From the NCBI GenBank assembly GCA_017654935.2, contig CM065703.1, forward strand, positions 42,208,188 through 42,272,187: a DNA stretch of 64,000 nt, given 5' to 3'. Positions 9,799 to 21,025 of the stretch are shown one piece after another (within the stretch, counting starts at the first letter, position 1; each line of letters starts with the position of its first letter). The translations under genes were made by a program, and so were the position numbers. The notes below the pieces were generated by a model that was not told where the DNA came from, did no database searches, and saw only the letters and a program-made list of their open reading frames with translations. This DNA comes from Phymorhynchus buccinoides. Taxonomy: Eukaryota; Mollusca; Gastropoda; Neogastropoda; Raphitomidae.

Positions 9799-10322
9799 CC
9801 TGTTTACCCATAAGATTTCACTATATTTTGTGCACACATTTGACAAAAATATGGTACATGGGACAAAAATATGGTGAAATGGTGAAAAAAATGTATTATT
9901 TAGAACTGTATATTACCTGATTCAGGAACCGGGTGCGCTCTGTGTGTGTGTTGTTGTTCTTGTTCTTGTAAATTTAAATGGATGATACTTTTGACAGTAT
10001 TTCAACAAGTTATAAAAATGTATGCATCATTTTCGACATTTTTTTTTTATTGGGTTTTTTTAAACACGGAACATTACTCAAAGTTAACGTTAACTGGTTT
10101 TGTTTCTGAGGTTCACAAATAAAGACATTGGACACAGAAAAGCTTTATCAAAGCAAACTATTCTGCATTTCAAATGCACTAACTTTTCAGTCCTTCAGAG
10201 TAGGGTTACGGAGCTGGCTATTCACTGAGATTTTTCTTTCATGCTATATATATATATATATATATAGCTGCACCAAACTTTGGTTGGAAGCAAACGGTGT
10301 TGACGTGTCGTTTGTTTTCCAG
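9601..10322 (+). other. Last carrier intron
   Basis: AT dinucleotide runs lie at 9765-9794 and 10245-10266, and a fragment of the CAGACCTGTTTACCC family lies near 9797. No exon signal appears before TTTTCCAG at 10315-10322. Confidence 0.5.
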
Positions 10323-10435
10323 GTTTGGTTCCGCGCATTGTCAAGGTGGCGCCTGCGTGCGCCATCATGATCAGCACCTACGAGTACTTCAAGACCTTCT
10401 TCTACAGCAGGAACCTCACTCAGGGACGGTGCTGA
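10323..10435 (+). CDS. SLC25A40: SLC25A39/40-like carrier, terminal coding exon f
   Basis: The exon encodes (G)[20 protein letters not shown] then [16 protein letters not shown] and stop TGA (10433-10435). The [21 protein letters not shown] segment is characteristic of the sixth helix of SLC25A39/40. The six exons total 684 nt after the split codon, giving 227 residues plus stop with every junction in frame. Human SLC25A40 is about 338 residues, so roughly a third is missing upstream. No AATAAA was seen in the next ~450 nt, which include a SINE. Confidence 0.97.
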
Positions 10436-10539
10436 CCTCTTGTGTGTAAAGGGGGGTCGAGGTTCAAAGGTCACTCACTGATTGAAGGCGACTATTTTTT
10501 TTGTTACTCCAGACTGATTTGAGTGTGGTAATGTACATT

Positions 10540-10757
10540 ATTTGGTACTTTACAGTCACAGAGGCGTCTCTGTGAAATTCGGGTTGCTCCCACCTGGAGA
10601 GCGCGTCGCAGCCAGAGGCGCGCCACCTAATTTTGTGTGTGTGTGTGTGTGTGTGTGACTGATAAGGAAGGAAAGGGGGTTGGGGGGTAAATTTTGACCA
10701 AATGACAACTTGTTCGTTGCCACTGGAATTAACGTGTACTAAGTGCATGGGCACACG

Positions 10758-10788
<31 letters not shown>

Positions 10789-10893
10789 CGTAAGGCCTAG
10801 TGCAAAGTGAGAGGAAAAATCCCCTGTACCCAGGTTCGAACTCGGGTTTACTTGACACGAGGCGAACGCGTTACCTCTGTGCCACTCTACACC
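10540..10893 (-). mobile_element. tRNA-derived SINE inserted after the carrier stop
   Basis: Read on the - strand it begins TGGCACAGAGGTAACGCG (A box) and continues to GAGTTCGAACCTGGG (B box), then a body and a GTGAAATTCGGGTTGCTCCC 3' region. A second copy in the same orientation is at about 11770-12082 and a third at 8071-8428. Confidence 0.85.
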
Positions 10894-11039
10894 GCTGTAC
10901 CAGTATATCAAGACGTTCTTCTGTAGGCAGAGACACTGGCGATTTCTTACGTAAACTGCCTGGTGTCAAAGTTCAAAGAGCACTGGTGACCTCTATATTT
11001 AAAACAAGTTTAGAGGCCATTGTTTTGAGACAATGATTA

Positions 11040-11558
11040 CCGTAATTTTCGGGTTATTAGGCGATGTTTTTTTCTCGAATTTCGGCCTAATAAGCGCCCT
11101 ATTAGTGAACAAAATCGTGAGAAGAGAGGCAACGATTGCCGTGTTCAGTACAGTCTACTGTGAGTCGGACATTGAAAGTGGTCATTCTTCAAAATCCATA
11201 TTATCGTCCGATTATACCGTCCAACAGATGCTATAACCCTTCATTGGATGTAAAAAGCATCGTTGTAGAGCTTAGAATGTCATAATTCTATCAGTTTTCA
11301 CAAAGAATTGTCCAAACACAACAACAGGAAGCAACTCAGACGGAAGTTTGATTATTTGAAAGGGGAGCCAACTCTCGTTTATGACAGCAGTAATGGCGGT
11401 CGGTAAGCGTTTACAGGACGCGTACAGGTTTCAAAGTTTGACTTTCTTTTGTGAGGTGCTTATAAACGTGTACTTTTACTTTATTTTTTTTAGATTTTTC
11501 TTGAAAATTGCCATATTCGCCTTATACACAGCAGCGCCTAATGATCCGAAAAATACGG
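11040..11558. mobile_element. MITE with CCGTATTTTTCGG-type ends, TA target
   Basis: The ends CCGTAATTTTCGGG and CCGAAAAATACGG are flanked by TA at 11038-11039 and 11559-11560. Removing it restores a continuous copy of the carrier 3' UTR repeat. Relatives with similar ends are at 20615-20999, about 55355-55528 and about 56926-57095. Confidence 0.8.
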
Positions 11559-12269
11559 TATGTTGACTTCAGTCTGAATTAGTAGGCTTCACTATGATGT
11601 ACAAGTGTTTCGAGACAGTATTTTACTTTTGTTTTGAAAAACGGTAACCAGAAACAGTGCTGACCTCTTGTATGTAAACAGCCTGGGGTCATGGTTGAAT
11701 GTTCACTGATTGAGACAATGATCATGTTGATTTGAGGCCGAATCAGTATGCTTCGTTATATTGTATTTCAGTATTTGGTATTTTTTAGTCACAGAAGCCA
11801 GAGGCGCACCACCATTTTTTAGTTTTTTTATGCATGTAATTTTGTGTGTGTGACTGATGAGGAAGGAAATGGGGGGGGGGGGGGGATTTTTCATTGCCAC
11901 TGGGTTTAACATGTGCTAAGTGCATGGGCACACGGGACATCGGTTTATCATCTCATCCGAAAAACAACACGTTGTTCAGACCGTAAGGCCTAGTGGAGAG
12001 TGAGAGGAAAAACGCTCTGTACTCAGGTTCGAACTGGGGTTTATTGTATACGAGGCGAACGTGCCACTCTACGCCACTTTCGAGTATTTCAAGACATGTG
12101 TCTGCTTCAACTACTGTAGCCAGAAACCTTGCTGACCTCTTGTAAGTGTAAATAACCCATGGGGGTCAAGGTTTAAAGTTCACTGACTCGAGACAATGAT
12201 CGTGTTGAGTTCAGGCGGAATCCGCGTGCTTCATTATTATGTACAAGTATTTTTTAAACATTCTTCTTC

Positions 12270-12841
12270 TTAAAGGGCCACCCTGACGGATGAGTTTTTG
12301 TAAGAAACACGTCCAGATCACCAGGAAAACACCCTTTACATAGATCGCAACACTCACTTTGCTCTGGTTTCCTAGTAATCAAACCGTCAAATCGGCGATT
12401 CCTCCTTGGCGGAGGTGCTGGAAGTCAAATTATTTCACCCAAAGAGAAGGCGTGTGCCATCTCTTTTCTAATGGCCGCCTGCGTTTAGACCAAATTGTTT
12501 GCACGAAATTTTCGCAATACAAGACTTTTTTTTTTTTTTTTTTTTTTTTTGTATACAGATTATCTAAAGGTGTTTCTCTCACAACAAAGGAAACAGCTCC
12601 AATTTTTTTTTACTTCACTGCAAAAAAAAGAAAACGCTCCAACCACAATGAGTGACCTTCATCCACCCCATCCAAAATGGCTACTCTCTCCGGCATCTCC
12701 GCCAAGGAGGAATCGCCGTTTTGACGGTTTAATTTCTAGGAAACCAGAGCAAAGTGAGTGTTCCGATCCTTGAAAAGGCTGTCTTTCTGGTGATCTCGAC
12801 GTGTTTCTTGCCAGAACTCATCCGTCAGGGTCCACCTTTAA
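12270..12841. mobile_element. Long terminal-inverted-repeat element, TTAA target (copy 1)
   Basis: Arms of about 150 bp are inverted copies (AGGGCCACCCTGACGGATGAG ... CTCCTTGGCGGAGGTG against the right end), flanked by TTAA at 12270-12273 and 12838-12841. A second copy is at 63047-63586, also with TTAA. No transposase is seen. The TTAA target suggests piggyBac- or Kolobok-type mobilisation. Confidence 0.82.
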
Positions 12842-13056
12842 AAAACCTGTAGCCAGAAGCAGTGCCGATGTCTTTGTATGTGTAGACAGCCTGGGGGTGA
12901 AAGTTCAGAGGGCACCAATTTGATTTCAGTGTTGACTTCAACTCAGTTTAACTCTTCTTTATGATCTCTAAAAGAGAAATTATATGTGGCATCATCCGCG
13001 ATTTCAGCAATGAACCAAACACCACATGTCACGATATAAGTTCAGACCACGCTTTA

Positions 13057-13247
13057 GGCCGTGTACACACATAAGCGGATATTCCATGCGGAAACCCGTG
13101 CGCAATCCATAAATAAGTGAAACAAAGAAGGGAAAAGATTTGCGCACGTGTCCGAATTTCCCCTATATGCGTAAACTTTTATCCTTCTTTCTTCTACTTA
13201 TTTAGGGTTTTCCGTTCGGAACTTACGCGTCTAATGTGAACCCGGCC
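13057..13247. mobile_element. MITE family A, TA target (copy 2)
   Basis: Complete copy with both inverted ends and TA at 13055-13056 and 13248-13249. Confidence 0.85.
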
Positions 13248-13419
13248 TAAAAGCTAAGCAATTCATTCTGAATCAGTACAATTCTTTACGATATACACTA
13301 GTATTTTCAGACATTCTTCTCGCTCAACGTTTTAGACTTCTGCCTGGTATGGCCAAATCAACAGCTAGGTTTTCCAAGTGTGTCCACACCCCCTCCTCAC
13401 CCTGTGCCCCCCCCCCCAA

Positions 13420-13510
13420 AAAAAAAAATAATAGGCGCTGCACTTGCAGCGACGCACTCCAGGGGAGAGCTTCCCGAATTTCACAGAGATAAGTCTCTGT
13501 GACTAGAATA
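13420..13510 (+). mobile_element. SINE 3'-end fragment
   Basis: CCCGAATTTCACAGAGA... TCTCTGTGACTA matches the tail of the tRNA-type SINE in the inverse orientation of 10540-10893. Confidence 0.6.
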
Positions 13511-13692
13511 TACCAAATACAAATACCGTCCGTTATGAAATGCCGGATCTGTTATCTTCAATCTGTTCTGTCAGTACAGTCATTTTCACTGGTTAGTGTG
13601 CAGCATGCTTTGCTAGTCTCTAATACTTACAACGTAAATTGTAGTCAATCTCAGCTATGTTGATGTTAAGCTTGGAAATTGTGGTTGAAATA

Positions 13693-14068
13693 CAGTGGAA
13701 CCTCCCTTATAAGACCTTCAAAAATCATCCAAAGTCAGGTCTTAACCCCTTGACTGCCAGAGAAAATTAAAGAAAAAATCATTGGGCAAATCATGACATG
13801 AAAAAGACAACTGATAGAGCCAATCTGGCAAAATGGTCTGGGGATATTGATCTCTTGACTGTGTTAGAGCAAAAGCCAACATATCAGAGTTAGAGTTATT
13901 TCTCTTCATCTGATGAAGTCATCAGGTCAGTATGTAATACGTTGGTGGCAGTCAAGGGGTTAAATGGGAGGGAGTTGTATAAGGGAGGTAATTTTAATAC
14001 TTACAAAGAACAGCAATGTCTCAGAAGTAGGTCTTATAACGAGGGGTCTTATAAGGGAGGTTCGACTG
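13693..14068. mobile_element. CAGTGGAACCTCCC MITE with a nested TTAA element
   Basis: Ends CAGTGGAACCTCCCTTATAAG and GGGAGGTTCGACTG have TA on both sides. Inside, 13742-13963 is a separate element with TTAACCCCTTGACTGCC and GGCAGTCAAGGGGTTAA ends. Other copies of the outer family: 25658-25964, 38996-40492 (with nested insertion), 50998-51168, 55155-55312, 60643-61215 (with nested insertion), and one cut off at 63951-64000. Confidence 0.85.
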
Positions 14069-14109
14069 TACTGGACTGCGATGTTTCTTGTGCCTTCACC
14101 ACTCATTTG

Positions 14110-14335
14110 TCTGTATCATGTGTGTGAGTGACATCAAAAACAGAGCTTTTGTGCATGAAGAGAGAGAGAGTGTGTGTGTGTCAAAGAGGGATAGAAAAAA
14201 AGAGATAGACAAGTCGAAGTTGAATAGTGTATTCATGCATAGGCCATGACCCCCTTATGAATAAGGGGCATTAACAACATTTGTAGATATAATGTGGATT
14301 AGTGAGGTTGTACAAAAAATAACATAAGTCACTTT

Positions 14336-14369
<34 letters not shown>

Positions 14370-14822
14370 CTGAGTGGGTGACATCAAAACAGCTTGTATG
14401 TATGCATGTAAAGAACATCAAAACCAGAGCTTTTGTGTATGAGAGAGAGAGTGTGTGAAAGAGGGATAGAAAGAAAGATAGACAAGTCGAAGTTGAATAG
14501 TGTATTCATGCATAGGCCATGACCCCCTTATGAAGAAGGGGCATTAACAACATTTGTAGATATGTGGATTAGTGAGGTTGTACAAAAAATAACATGTCAC
14601 TTTGAAAGAGAGAGAGAGAGAGAGAATCTGAGTGGGTGACATCAAAACAGCTTGTATGTATGTATGTAAAGAACATAAAAACCAGAGCTTTTGTGTATGA
14701 GAGAGAGTGTGTGAACGAGGGATAGAATGAAAGAGATAGACAAGTCGAAGTTGAATAGTGTATTCATGCATAGGCCATGGCCCCATATGAATAAGGGGCA
14801 ATAACAACATTTGTAAATATGT
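14110..14822 (+). repeat. ~255-285 bp tandem satellite with GA runs
   Basis: A unit containing CAGAGCTTTTGTG, GACAAGTCGAAGTTGAATAG, a CATGACCCCCTTATGAA segment and a GA run repeats three times. It resumes as shorter pieces at 15172-15420 after a LINE insertion. Confidence 0.85.
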
Positions 14823-15171
14823 GGCCCTGAGAACTTCAACATCAATGTCTCCTCATGGGAAACCCTGGCGCAGAACAGACCAGCATGGCGTGGTGCAGTA
14901 ACAAAGGGAGCCACCAACTTCGAGGCTGCACCGTATCGAGACATCGCAGGCAAAGCGTGAGGCACGCAAGATCCGCCTAAACAGTCGCAGCTCTGCAACC
15001 CCGACAGATCCCCCCCCCAAACTCTTTCTCCTGTCCTCACTGTCAGAGATCCTTCCTGGCTCGCATTGGCCTCACTAGCCATACGCGAAGTCGAACTCAT
15101 CCAGCATCCTAGATTTCCACAAGGACGAACTGTTGAAGCATGGTCCTCATCCCTCGAGAGGGACGAACGAT
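14823..15171 (+). pseudogene. LINE reverse-transcriptase C-terminal remnant with a C2H2 tail
   Basis: One frame reads NINVSSWETLAQNRPAWRGA and continues FEAAPYRDIAGKA before a stop. A second frame near 15033 reads FSCPHCQRSFLARIGLTSHT, a CxxC...HxxxR zinc-finger-like end. This layout (an RxxW segment, then a CPxC finger with RIGLxSH) is common at the C-terminus of invertebrate LINE ORF2. It is frameshifted and sits inside the tandem satellite. Confidence 0.75.
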
Positions 15172-15500
15172 TAAATATGCGGCTTAGTGAGGTTGTACAA
15201 AAAACAACATATTAAGTCACTTTGAAAGAGAGACAGAGAGAGAATCTGAGTGGGTGACATCAAAAACAGAGCTTCTATGTATGTATGTATGTAAAGGACA
15301 TCAAAAACAGAGCTTCTATGTATACATAGGACATCAAAAACAGAGCTTAAAAAAAAAGAAAAAAAAAAAAAGTTCTATGTATACATAGGACATCAAAAAC
15401 AGAGCTTCTATGTATGCATATATGATCAACTTGATTGAGAATGTGAATGTGGTCTATGTATGTTTCTTCTTAGAATTTCCATATTGTAACTATTTTACTC
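15172..15500 (+). repeat. Resumed satellite with CATCAAAAACAGAGCTT units
   Basis: Short repeats of GACATCAAAAACAGAGCTTC and TATGTATAC, with an A-rich interruption at 15350-15371, continue the 14110-14822 array. Confidence 0.7.
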
Positions 15501-15960
15501 TTGTATAATGTGTGTGTGTGTATGCGTTCATGTGTGTGTTTGTGCATGTATGTGTGTGTGTGTGCCTGCATGCATACAGGCGTGCGTGCGTGCATGTGTA
15601 TGTATGTATGCGCACACGTACGCGTGTGTGTGTATGTGTATGCCTATTTGCATGTGCGTGAGCGATTATTTCGTTTTGTTGTTGAATTTGTTGCTTTTAA
15701 TTGTTGTTAAGCGCATAGAGCTCCACATTGGTGGAGGAATGCGCTATATAATTGATTCACTATTATTATATTATTATTATTATTATGTGTGTGTGTGTGT
15801 GTGAGGAAGTAAGAGAGCATTGCGTGCAATCATCGTGTTTATTTTACTTTCTAATGATTCATTATTTGTTTGCCTTTAATGTCCTTGTTATCAATGTAAA
15901 GCGCACTGAGCTCATGTGAGAAAGAGCGCTATATAAATTCCCAATATTATTATTATTATG
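15501..15960 (+). mobile_element. Two retroposon 3' ends with GCGCTATATAA-(ATT)n
   Basis: After a GT-rich stretch, 15705-15790 reads TTAAGCGCATAGAGCTCCAC ... GCGCTATATAATT plus an ATT run. Bases 15890-15958 repeat the pattern (GTAAAGCGCACTGAGCTC ... GCGCTATATAAATTCCC plus ATT). The same 3' end follows the LINE at 34145-35505 and occurs inverted at about 59135-59185, 59645-59715 and 59895-59975. Confidence 0.75.
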
Positions 15961-16655
15961 TATGTAAAGCGATTTGTGGGAAGGGGAAGAAGAGACAATG
16001 TTGACTTATCAAAACAGAGCCTGTGTGTATGCAAAGTGTGTGTGTGCAAGTTTGCATGCATGTACGTTGCAAGTTTGCATGCATATGCGTTGCACGTTTG
16101 TGTTTAAAGGAAGAATTAGTGATGATGATGTTAAAGAAAGTAAAGCTTTTCTGTTCACCAAAAGTGAAGAAAGGAGATAGAGACAATGCTTAAGAGTGCA
16201 TTGTGAATTTGAACTGCGGGTGTATGGCGCCATATTAATCGAGAAATGATACTTTTCTGTGCATTTTCATGTATAATATTGACCCCATGTTATTGTATAG
16301 ATACATCTCTGTGTGTGTGTGTACATGTATGTGTGTGTGTGTGTGTGTGAATACATGGATTTTTGTGTCACAGTATGACCTGAAGAAAAGCGTGGAATAC
16401 ACTTGAAATTTTGCCACAAATGATGGGCGTCTGCGTTCTTTGTTTACTCGTGAATACTTATTCTTGTGATATAGCCTTTTATCTTTCCTTTTTTTCTCTC
16501 AGTGGATTTCGTGGGTGCTTTGATTACTGAAATTATATATCAATATTCAATATGATGACGTCAGTGATGATGATGCGTCCATTATTGTGTTTTGATGGAT
16601 TATTCTGAAGTGGAATCAGGGCATTCATTACGTAATTTACATAATATGCGTTTTT
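15961..16655. other. Intergenic sequence, no gene seen
   Basis: It contains GT runs (16310-16350) and low-complexity GATGATG. No exon-like or RNA-gene signal was found. Confidence 0.5.
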
Positions 16656-16663
16656 TAAAAGTT

Positions 16664-16735
16664 GGTAAAGGTCAAGATGTGAAGAAAAAAAATTTAAAAA
16701 AAAAAAAAAAAAAGAAAAAAAAAAGGTCAAGATGT

Positions 16736-16785
<50 letters not shown>

Positions 16786-17146
16786 CTCCCCTACATTTCT
16801 CGGTTAATTGTATTTTTCCGTTTTTGCCTTTCTTGCCATACATAAAGCTGTATTTTAGGTACATTTTTAGCTAATAACCTTTTTGGAATACTAACCCTAG
16901 CCCTAACCCTACCCCCCACCCTATAAGACGGAAAAACGCAACGAACCACAACTGTGACAAATCGCTGTGTACTGCAGTACATAGTGGGGGGTAGGGTTAG
17001 GTTTAGGGCTAGGGTTAGTATTCCAAAAAGGTTATTAGCTAAAAATGTTCCTAAAATACAGCTTTATGTATGGTAAGAAAGGCAAAAACGGAAAAATACA
17101 ATTAACCGAGAAATGCAGGGGTGGGTGGCACATCTTTACCTTTACC
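16664..17146. mobile_element. Inverted-repeat MITE carrying TTAGGG-like tracts (copy 1)
   Basis: The ends GGTAAAGGTCAAGATGT and its inverse are flanked by TAAAAGTT (16656-16663) and AAAAAGTT (17147-17154), an 8-bp duplication with one mismatch. Long arms (TTAGCTAATAACC..., TTTTTCCG...) surround inverted tracts of CCCTAACCCTA and TAGGGTTAG. A poly-A and a (CA)n expansion interrupt the left arm. An 8-bp duplication fits hAT or Merlin superfamilies. Confidence 0.85.
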
Positions 17147-17269
17147 AAAAAGTTAATTGCTACAGTACTTGAAAAGGCCTTGTGTATTTTTGTTTATATC
17201 TGAATGCATTTAGAGTATTGCTGTTGATTAGAGTGAGATTGTATATATATGTGTACAAGTGTGCTTGCA

Positions 17270-17283
17270 CACTAGAGAGAAAG

Positions 17284-17378
<95 letters not shown>

Positions 17379-17419
17379 TCGTGAGAGAGAGAGAGAGAGA
17401 GAGCTCAATGGTCAGATTC

Positions 17420-17457
<38 letters not shown>

Positions 17458-17481
17458 CAATGGTCAGATTCATAGAGAGAG

Positions 17482-17518
<37 letters not shown>

Positions 17519-17530
17519 AAATGGTCAGAT
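17270..17530 (+). repeat. (GA)n microsatellite with GCTCAATGGTCAGATTCAT units
   Basis: GA repeats are interrupted three times by AGCTCAATGGTCAGATTCAT or AGCTAAATGGTC. Confidence 0.95.
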
Positions 17531-17544
17531 TCATAGAGAGAGAC

Positions 17545-17815
17545 AAGAGCGGAAGTCACCTGAAGCTGGCAACAGACTATGTGACTGCCTCATGTGACTC
17601 GATCAGGTCGTGACGTTTCACATTTGCATACCATGCTGCTCGATCGGTCTGACTCAGTCGGGCCCAGTCAGGTGACAGGACTGAATAGGGCGGGTTCTAA
17701 ATTTCACTGATCGAGTCTGATGGCTTGTGACCTCTTCTGTGCGGGAAACAAAATTTGGTCAACGTCACGACCTGATCGAGTCATATGAGGCAGTCGCATA
17801 GTCTGTCGCCCGCTT
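17545..17815. mobile_element. Inverted-repeat element around GACTCGATCAGGTCGTGACG
   Basis: The left arm (ACAGACTATGTGACTGCCTCATG... GATCAGGTCGTGACGTT) is repeated inverted at 17760-17812 (AACGTCACGACCTGATCGAG ... GGCAGTCGCATAGTCTGTC). It is a MITE-like foldback of about 260 bp; target duplication not resolved. Confidence 0.65.
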
Positions 17816-18536
17816 GAGAGAGAGAGAGAGGGGGGAGGGGGCCTTTCATACTTTGAATAATTCAATTCTTACATATTTTGTTGGTAATGAGCTCCATGTA
17901 TCATACACGTGTAATTAGAAATTGGTTAATTGAAAAGCGATAACTTTTTCATTTAGTAGAATTTTGAAGAAAGCGAAGTTTGTGCTTTTCTGTGCCCGTG
18001 TTCACATGGTTTTTCCCCTGTATGTGTTCTGTTCATTGAAGATGTCTTGATTATGTACTGTCATGCAATTCTGTTATGAAATTTTATCTTCTGGTGATAA
18101 ATGAGAGGAAACAGATTTTGTGGATTTTTTTTTTTTTTTTTAATTTGTTTTGTTCTTTCTACTGAACAGGAGTGAGTTTGTGTGCAAGTCCGAGCGTGCG
18201 TGCCGTGCTGCATGCGTGTGCACATGCATGTGTGTGGGTGAGGGAGAGGTGGTAATTTGACATGCTTTTATGACTAGATGTATTTTTGTTTAGCCCTCAC
18301 AATTCTTCTCAATCTTGTTAGATGTCGATTTACATGTACTCACAAGACTTCTCTCCACCACTATCAAACTTTGTGATTATCTTTCTTTGATTCAAAGCAA
18401 GAGGTTATACAGCGACTCAGGATTTTTTTTTTAAGGACTTTTTTTTTTTTAAAGCATTACAAAAGTGATATTTCTTTATAATGTAGTAATTAGGACCTGT
18501 TGTATTCTTTCTAGAAGAATGTTCTGAGACAGACGC

Positions 18537-19399
18537 TTAACTCACTCATATATATCCGGAATTAATAGATAGCTGTCAATTCGATGCATTTGCTTCAAGG
18601 GAAGTAAATCTGTGTGCACACAATACCTTGGTCACTTCTAAACTCGCCTCACTCCCTTAGATTACAATTTTGCCCCTGACTTTGCTTTTGTAGTGGTTCG
18701 TTGTGAGGAAACCAATCGGTGTAGAGAGTTTTTCTATATAAAGTCTATATATAAAAATGTCTGATCTACCACTTCCCTATGTCTAAACCTGAAGTAAAAA
18801 CCTGTTATCTTCTTTCATTTCTCCTTTTGTTTATCGTCGCTGTCCAACGCTAACCGTGTATTTACACAATCAGTGATTTTACAGGAGCATCAAAAAACAT
18901 TGTCGCCTGCTACAAAGTCAATCCCCATTTGATATATGCTTGACCCTTCTTCTTTACCGATGAGTAAACATGTGACGCAATAGAAGTTGCATTAATACCC
19001 AAAATTTTCGTGATAATTCAGTTACACGGTTAGTCACAAAGTTAGTGCATTGTTCTCACAATGGGAGATACGACAGCTGCCGGCAGTTACACGATTAGCG
19101 TGACCAGTTACACGCTTATCGCGTCAAAACCATCAACAACCAGCCACATACACGATTATTTCCGTGGTATCATGTGACAAATTTGAGCATTTTCATTGGT
19201 CGCAGACACAAGATATCTATAGAACACCTGCGTGAGGTCACTGGAAGGAGTTTCAGTAAAAAATCTATTTTTGTCAAATTTTGTAGATACACAGTTAGCG
19301 TCGGACAGCGACGTTATGTATGTTTTGTTTGTGTGCTTGGCTGGAGTGATTTGTGAGTTTTTTGAATAATTAAAAATCGTTGCGATGCAAATGAGTTAA
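18537..19399. mobile_element. TTAA MITE (family TTAACTCATTC) with nested palindromic element
   Basis: The outer ends are TTAACTCACTC and ...GAGTTAA. Copies at 46551-46935 and 20230-20616 (inverted) define the family, and a decayed one lies at about 38225-38694. At 18835-19313 a second element with ends CGTCGCTGTCC and GGACAGCGACG is inserted, flanked by TTAT on both sides. The uninterrupted 46551 copy shows the empty site. Confidence 0.82.
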
Positions 19400-19822
19400 A
19401 ATATTCAATCTTGAAAGCAAAATTAATGACTGATTTGCTACCTTCACGCTCTGGTGACTTTTTTTAAAAAGATAATTGCAGTTCTTGATGTCGTGTATCA
19501 GTGTGCAAAGTTTGGTTGTGCCAAAGACTGTATAGGGGAAGATAAGCATCCGGTCTTTTCCCTATATGAGTATAACTGGTTATGTCCCTTTTAAACAGGA
19601 CACATTTTACATGGCAATAGGCCAGTTGAATTCTCCGTTCAAGTTAGAGTTTTTGGATAGCCTCCACTGTGAATAGTGTACTGTGTGATAACTCTATCAA
19701 GCTTTAAGTAGTCCATCTTACCCTTTTAGTTACCCTTTTAGAATATCTTTGGTTGTGCTAGTATTTGTAGTTTCTTAGAATCTTGCAATGCTACATTTTC
19801 CTCCAGACACACACCGGGATAT
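19400..19822. other. Intergenic sequence, nothing recognised
   Basis: AT-rich single-copy-looking DNA without exon, RNA or repeat signal that I can identify. Confidence 0.45.
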
Positions 19823-19830
19823 GGATATTT

Positions 19831-20219
19831 GGTAAAGGTCAAGATGTGCCACCCCCCCTACCTATCTTGGTTAATTGTATTTTTCCGTTTGTGTCTTTCT
19901 TACCATACATAAAGCTGTATTTTAGGAACATTTTTAGCTAATAACCTTTTTGGAATACTAACCCTATCCCTAACCCTAAACCTAACCTTACCCCCCACTA
20001 TGTACTGCAGTACACCGCGATTTGTCACAGTTGTGGTTCGTTGCGTTTTTCCGTCTTATAGGATGTAGGGTTAGGGTTAGGGCTAGGGTTAGTATTCCAA
20101 AAAGGTTATTAGCTAAAAATGTTCCTAAAATACAGCTTTATGTATGGTAAGAAAGGCAATAACGGAAAAATAGAATTAACCAAGATAGGTAGGGGGGGTG
20201 GCACATCTTGACCTTTACC
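19831..20219. mobile_element. Inverted-repeat MITE carrying TTAGGG-like tracts (copy 2, intact)
   Basis: Perfect 8-bp duplication GGATATTT at 19823-19830 and 20220-20227. The terminal repeat GGTAAAGGTCAAGATGTGCC and its inverse bound long arms, with CCCTAACCCTAAACCTAACC in one arm and the inverse in the other. No open frame for a transposase. Confidence 0.92.
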
Positions 20220-20229
20220 GGATATTTTT

Positions 20230-20616
20230 TTAACTCGTTCGTATCGCAACGATTTTGAATTATTGAAAAACTTGCAAATCACTCGAGCCATGCACACAAA
20301 CAAAACATATATAAACAAAAGGAGAAATGAAAGATTACGGGGATTTATTTCATGTTTAGACATAGGGAAGTGGTAGATCAGACTTTTTTATATATAGACT
20401 TTATATAGAAAAACTCTACACCGATTGGTTACCCCACAACAAACCACTACAAAAGCAAAGTCAGAGGCAAAATTGTGGTCTAAGGGAGCGAAGCGAGTTT
20501 AGAAGTGACCAAGGTATGGTGTGTACAGATTTACTTCCCTTGAAGCAAATGCATCAAATTGACAGCTATCTATTAATTCCGCACATATATGGCCGGAACG
20601 ACTTGAATGAGTTACC
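20230..20616 (-). mobile_element. TTAA MITE (family TTAACTCATTC), inverted copy
   Basis: Matches 46551-46935 in reverse. Its right TTAA is split by insertion of the next element at TA. Confidence 0.8.
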
Positions 20617-20999
20617 GTAAAATGCGGACTATAAGCCGCTACTTTTTTCCTCAACGTTGGCCCATGGTGCTGCTTATCTGTAGATTTTTTCCCATTCTAC
20701 ATTGATCAGTATGATTAAATCTGTTTGGGGCCACATTCTTCAGCCTATTTTTAGCTTCTTGAAACTCAAAACTGGTTTTGGTAATCAACAAATTCAAATC
20801 TCATGTTTAAAGTGTCTGAGAACATTAAATACTCATGTTCTGATAGGAGAATTTCTATATTTGTGTTGGTTTGTGCACATACAATTTTCTCTGCAGCTTA
20901 TAAACTGGTGCGGCTTATATGTGAATAAATACCTAATATTTTGTCAATTTAAGGGATGCGGCTTATATACAGGTGCATCTTATAGTCCAGTTTTTACGG
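20615..20999. mobile_element. CCGTAAAATGCGG MITE, TA target
   Basis: Ends CCGTAAAATGCGGACTATAAG and CTTATAGTCCAGTTTTTACGG lie between TA at 20613-20614 and 21000-21001. Removing it rejoins the TTAA of the preceding element. Confidence 0.82.
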
Positions 21000-21025
21000 T
21001 AATAACCATGCCTCTCCATGGCAAA

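Larger units (their letters stand above)
10893..13335 (+). repeat. Decayed tandem copies of the carrier terminal exon and 3' UTR
   Basis: Segments resembling the exon end (TACGAGTACTTCAAGACCTT ... GTGCTGACCTCTTG) and the following 3' UTR recur at about 10893-11038 continuing at 11559-11600, 11600-11770, 12075-12245, 12246-12270 continuing at 12842-12950, and a faint one at 13300-13335. Frames are broken. Individual copies are interrupted by a SINE (11770-12082), an ACCGTA MITE (11040-11558) and a long-inverted-repeat element (12270-12841), so the duplications predate those insertions. Confidence 0.8.
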
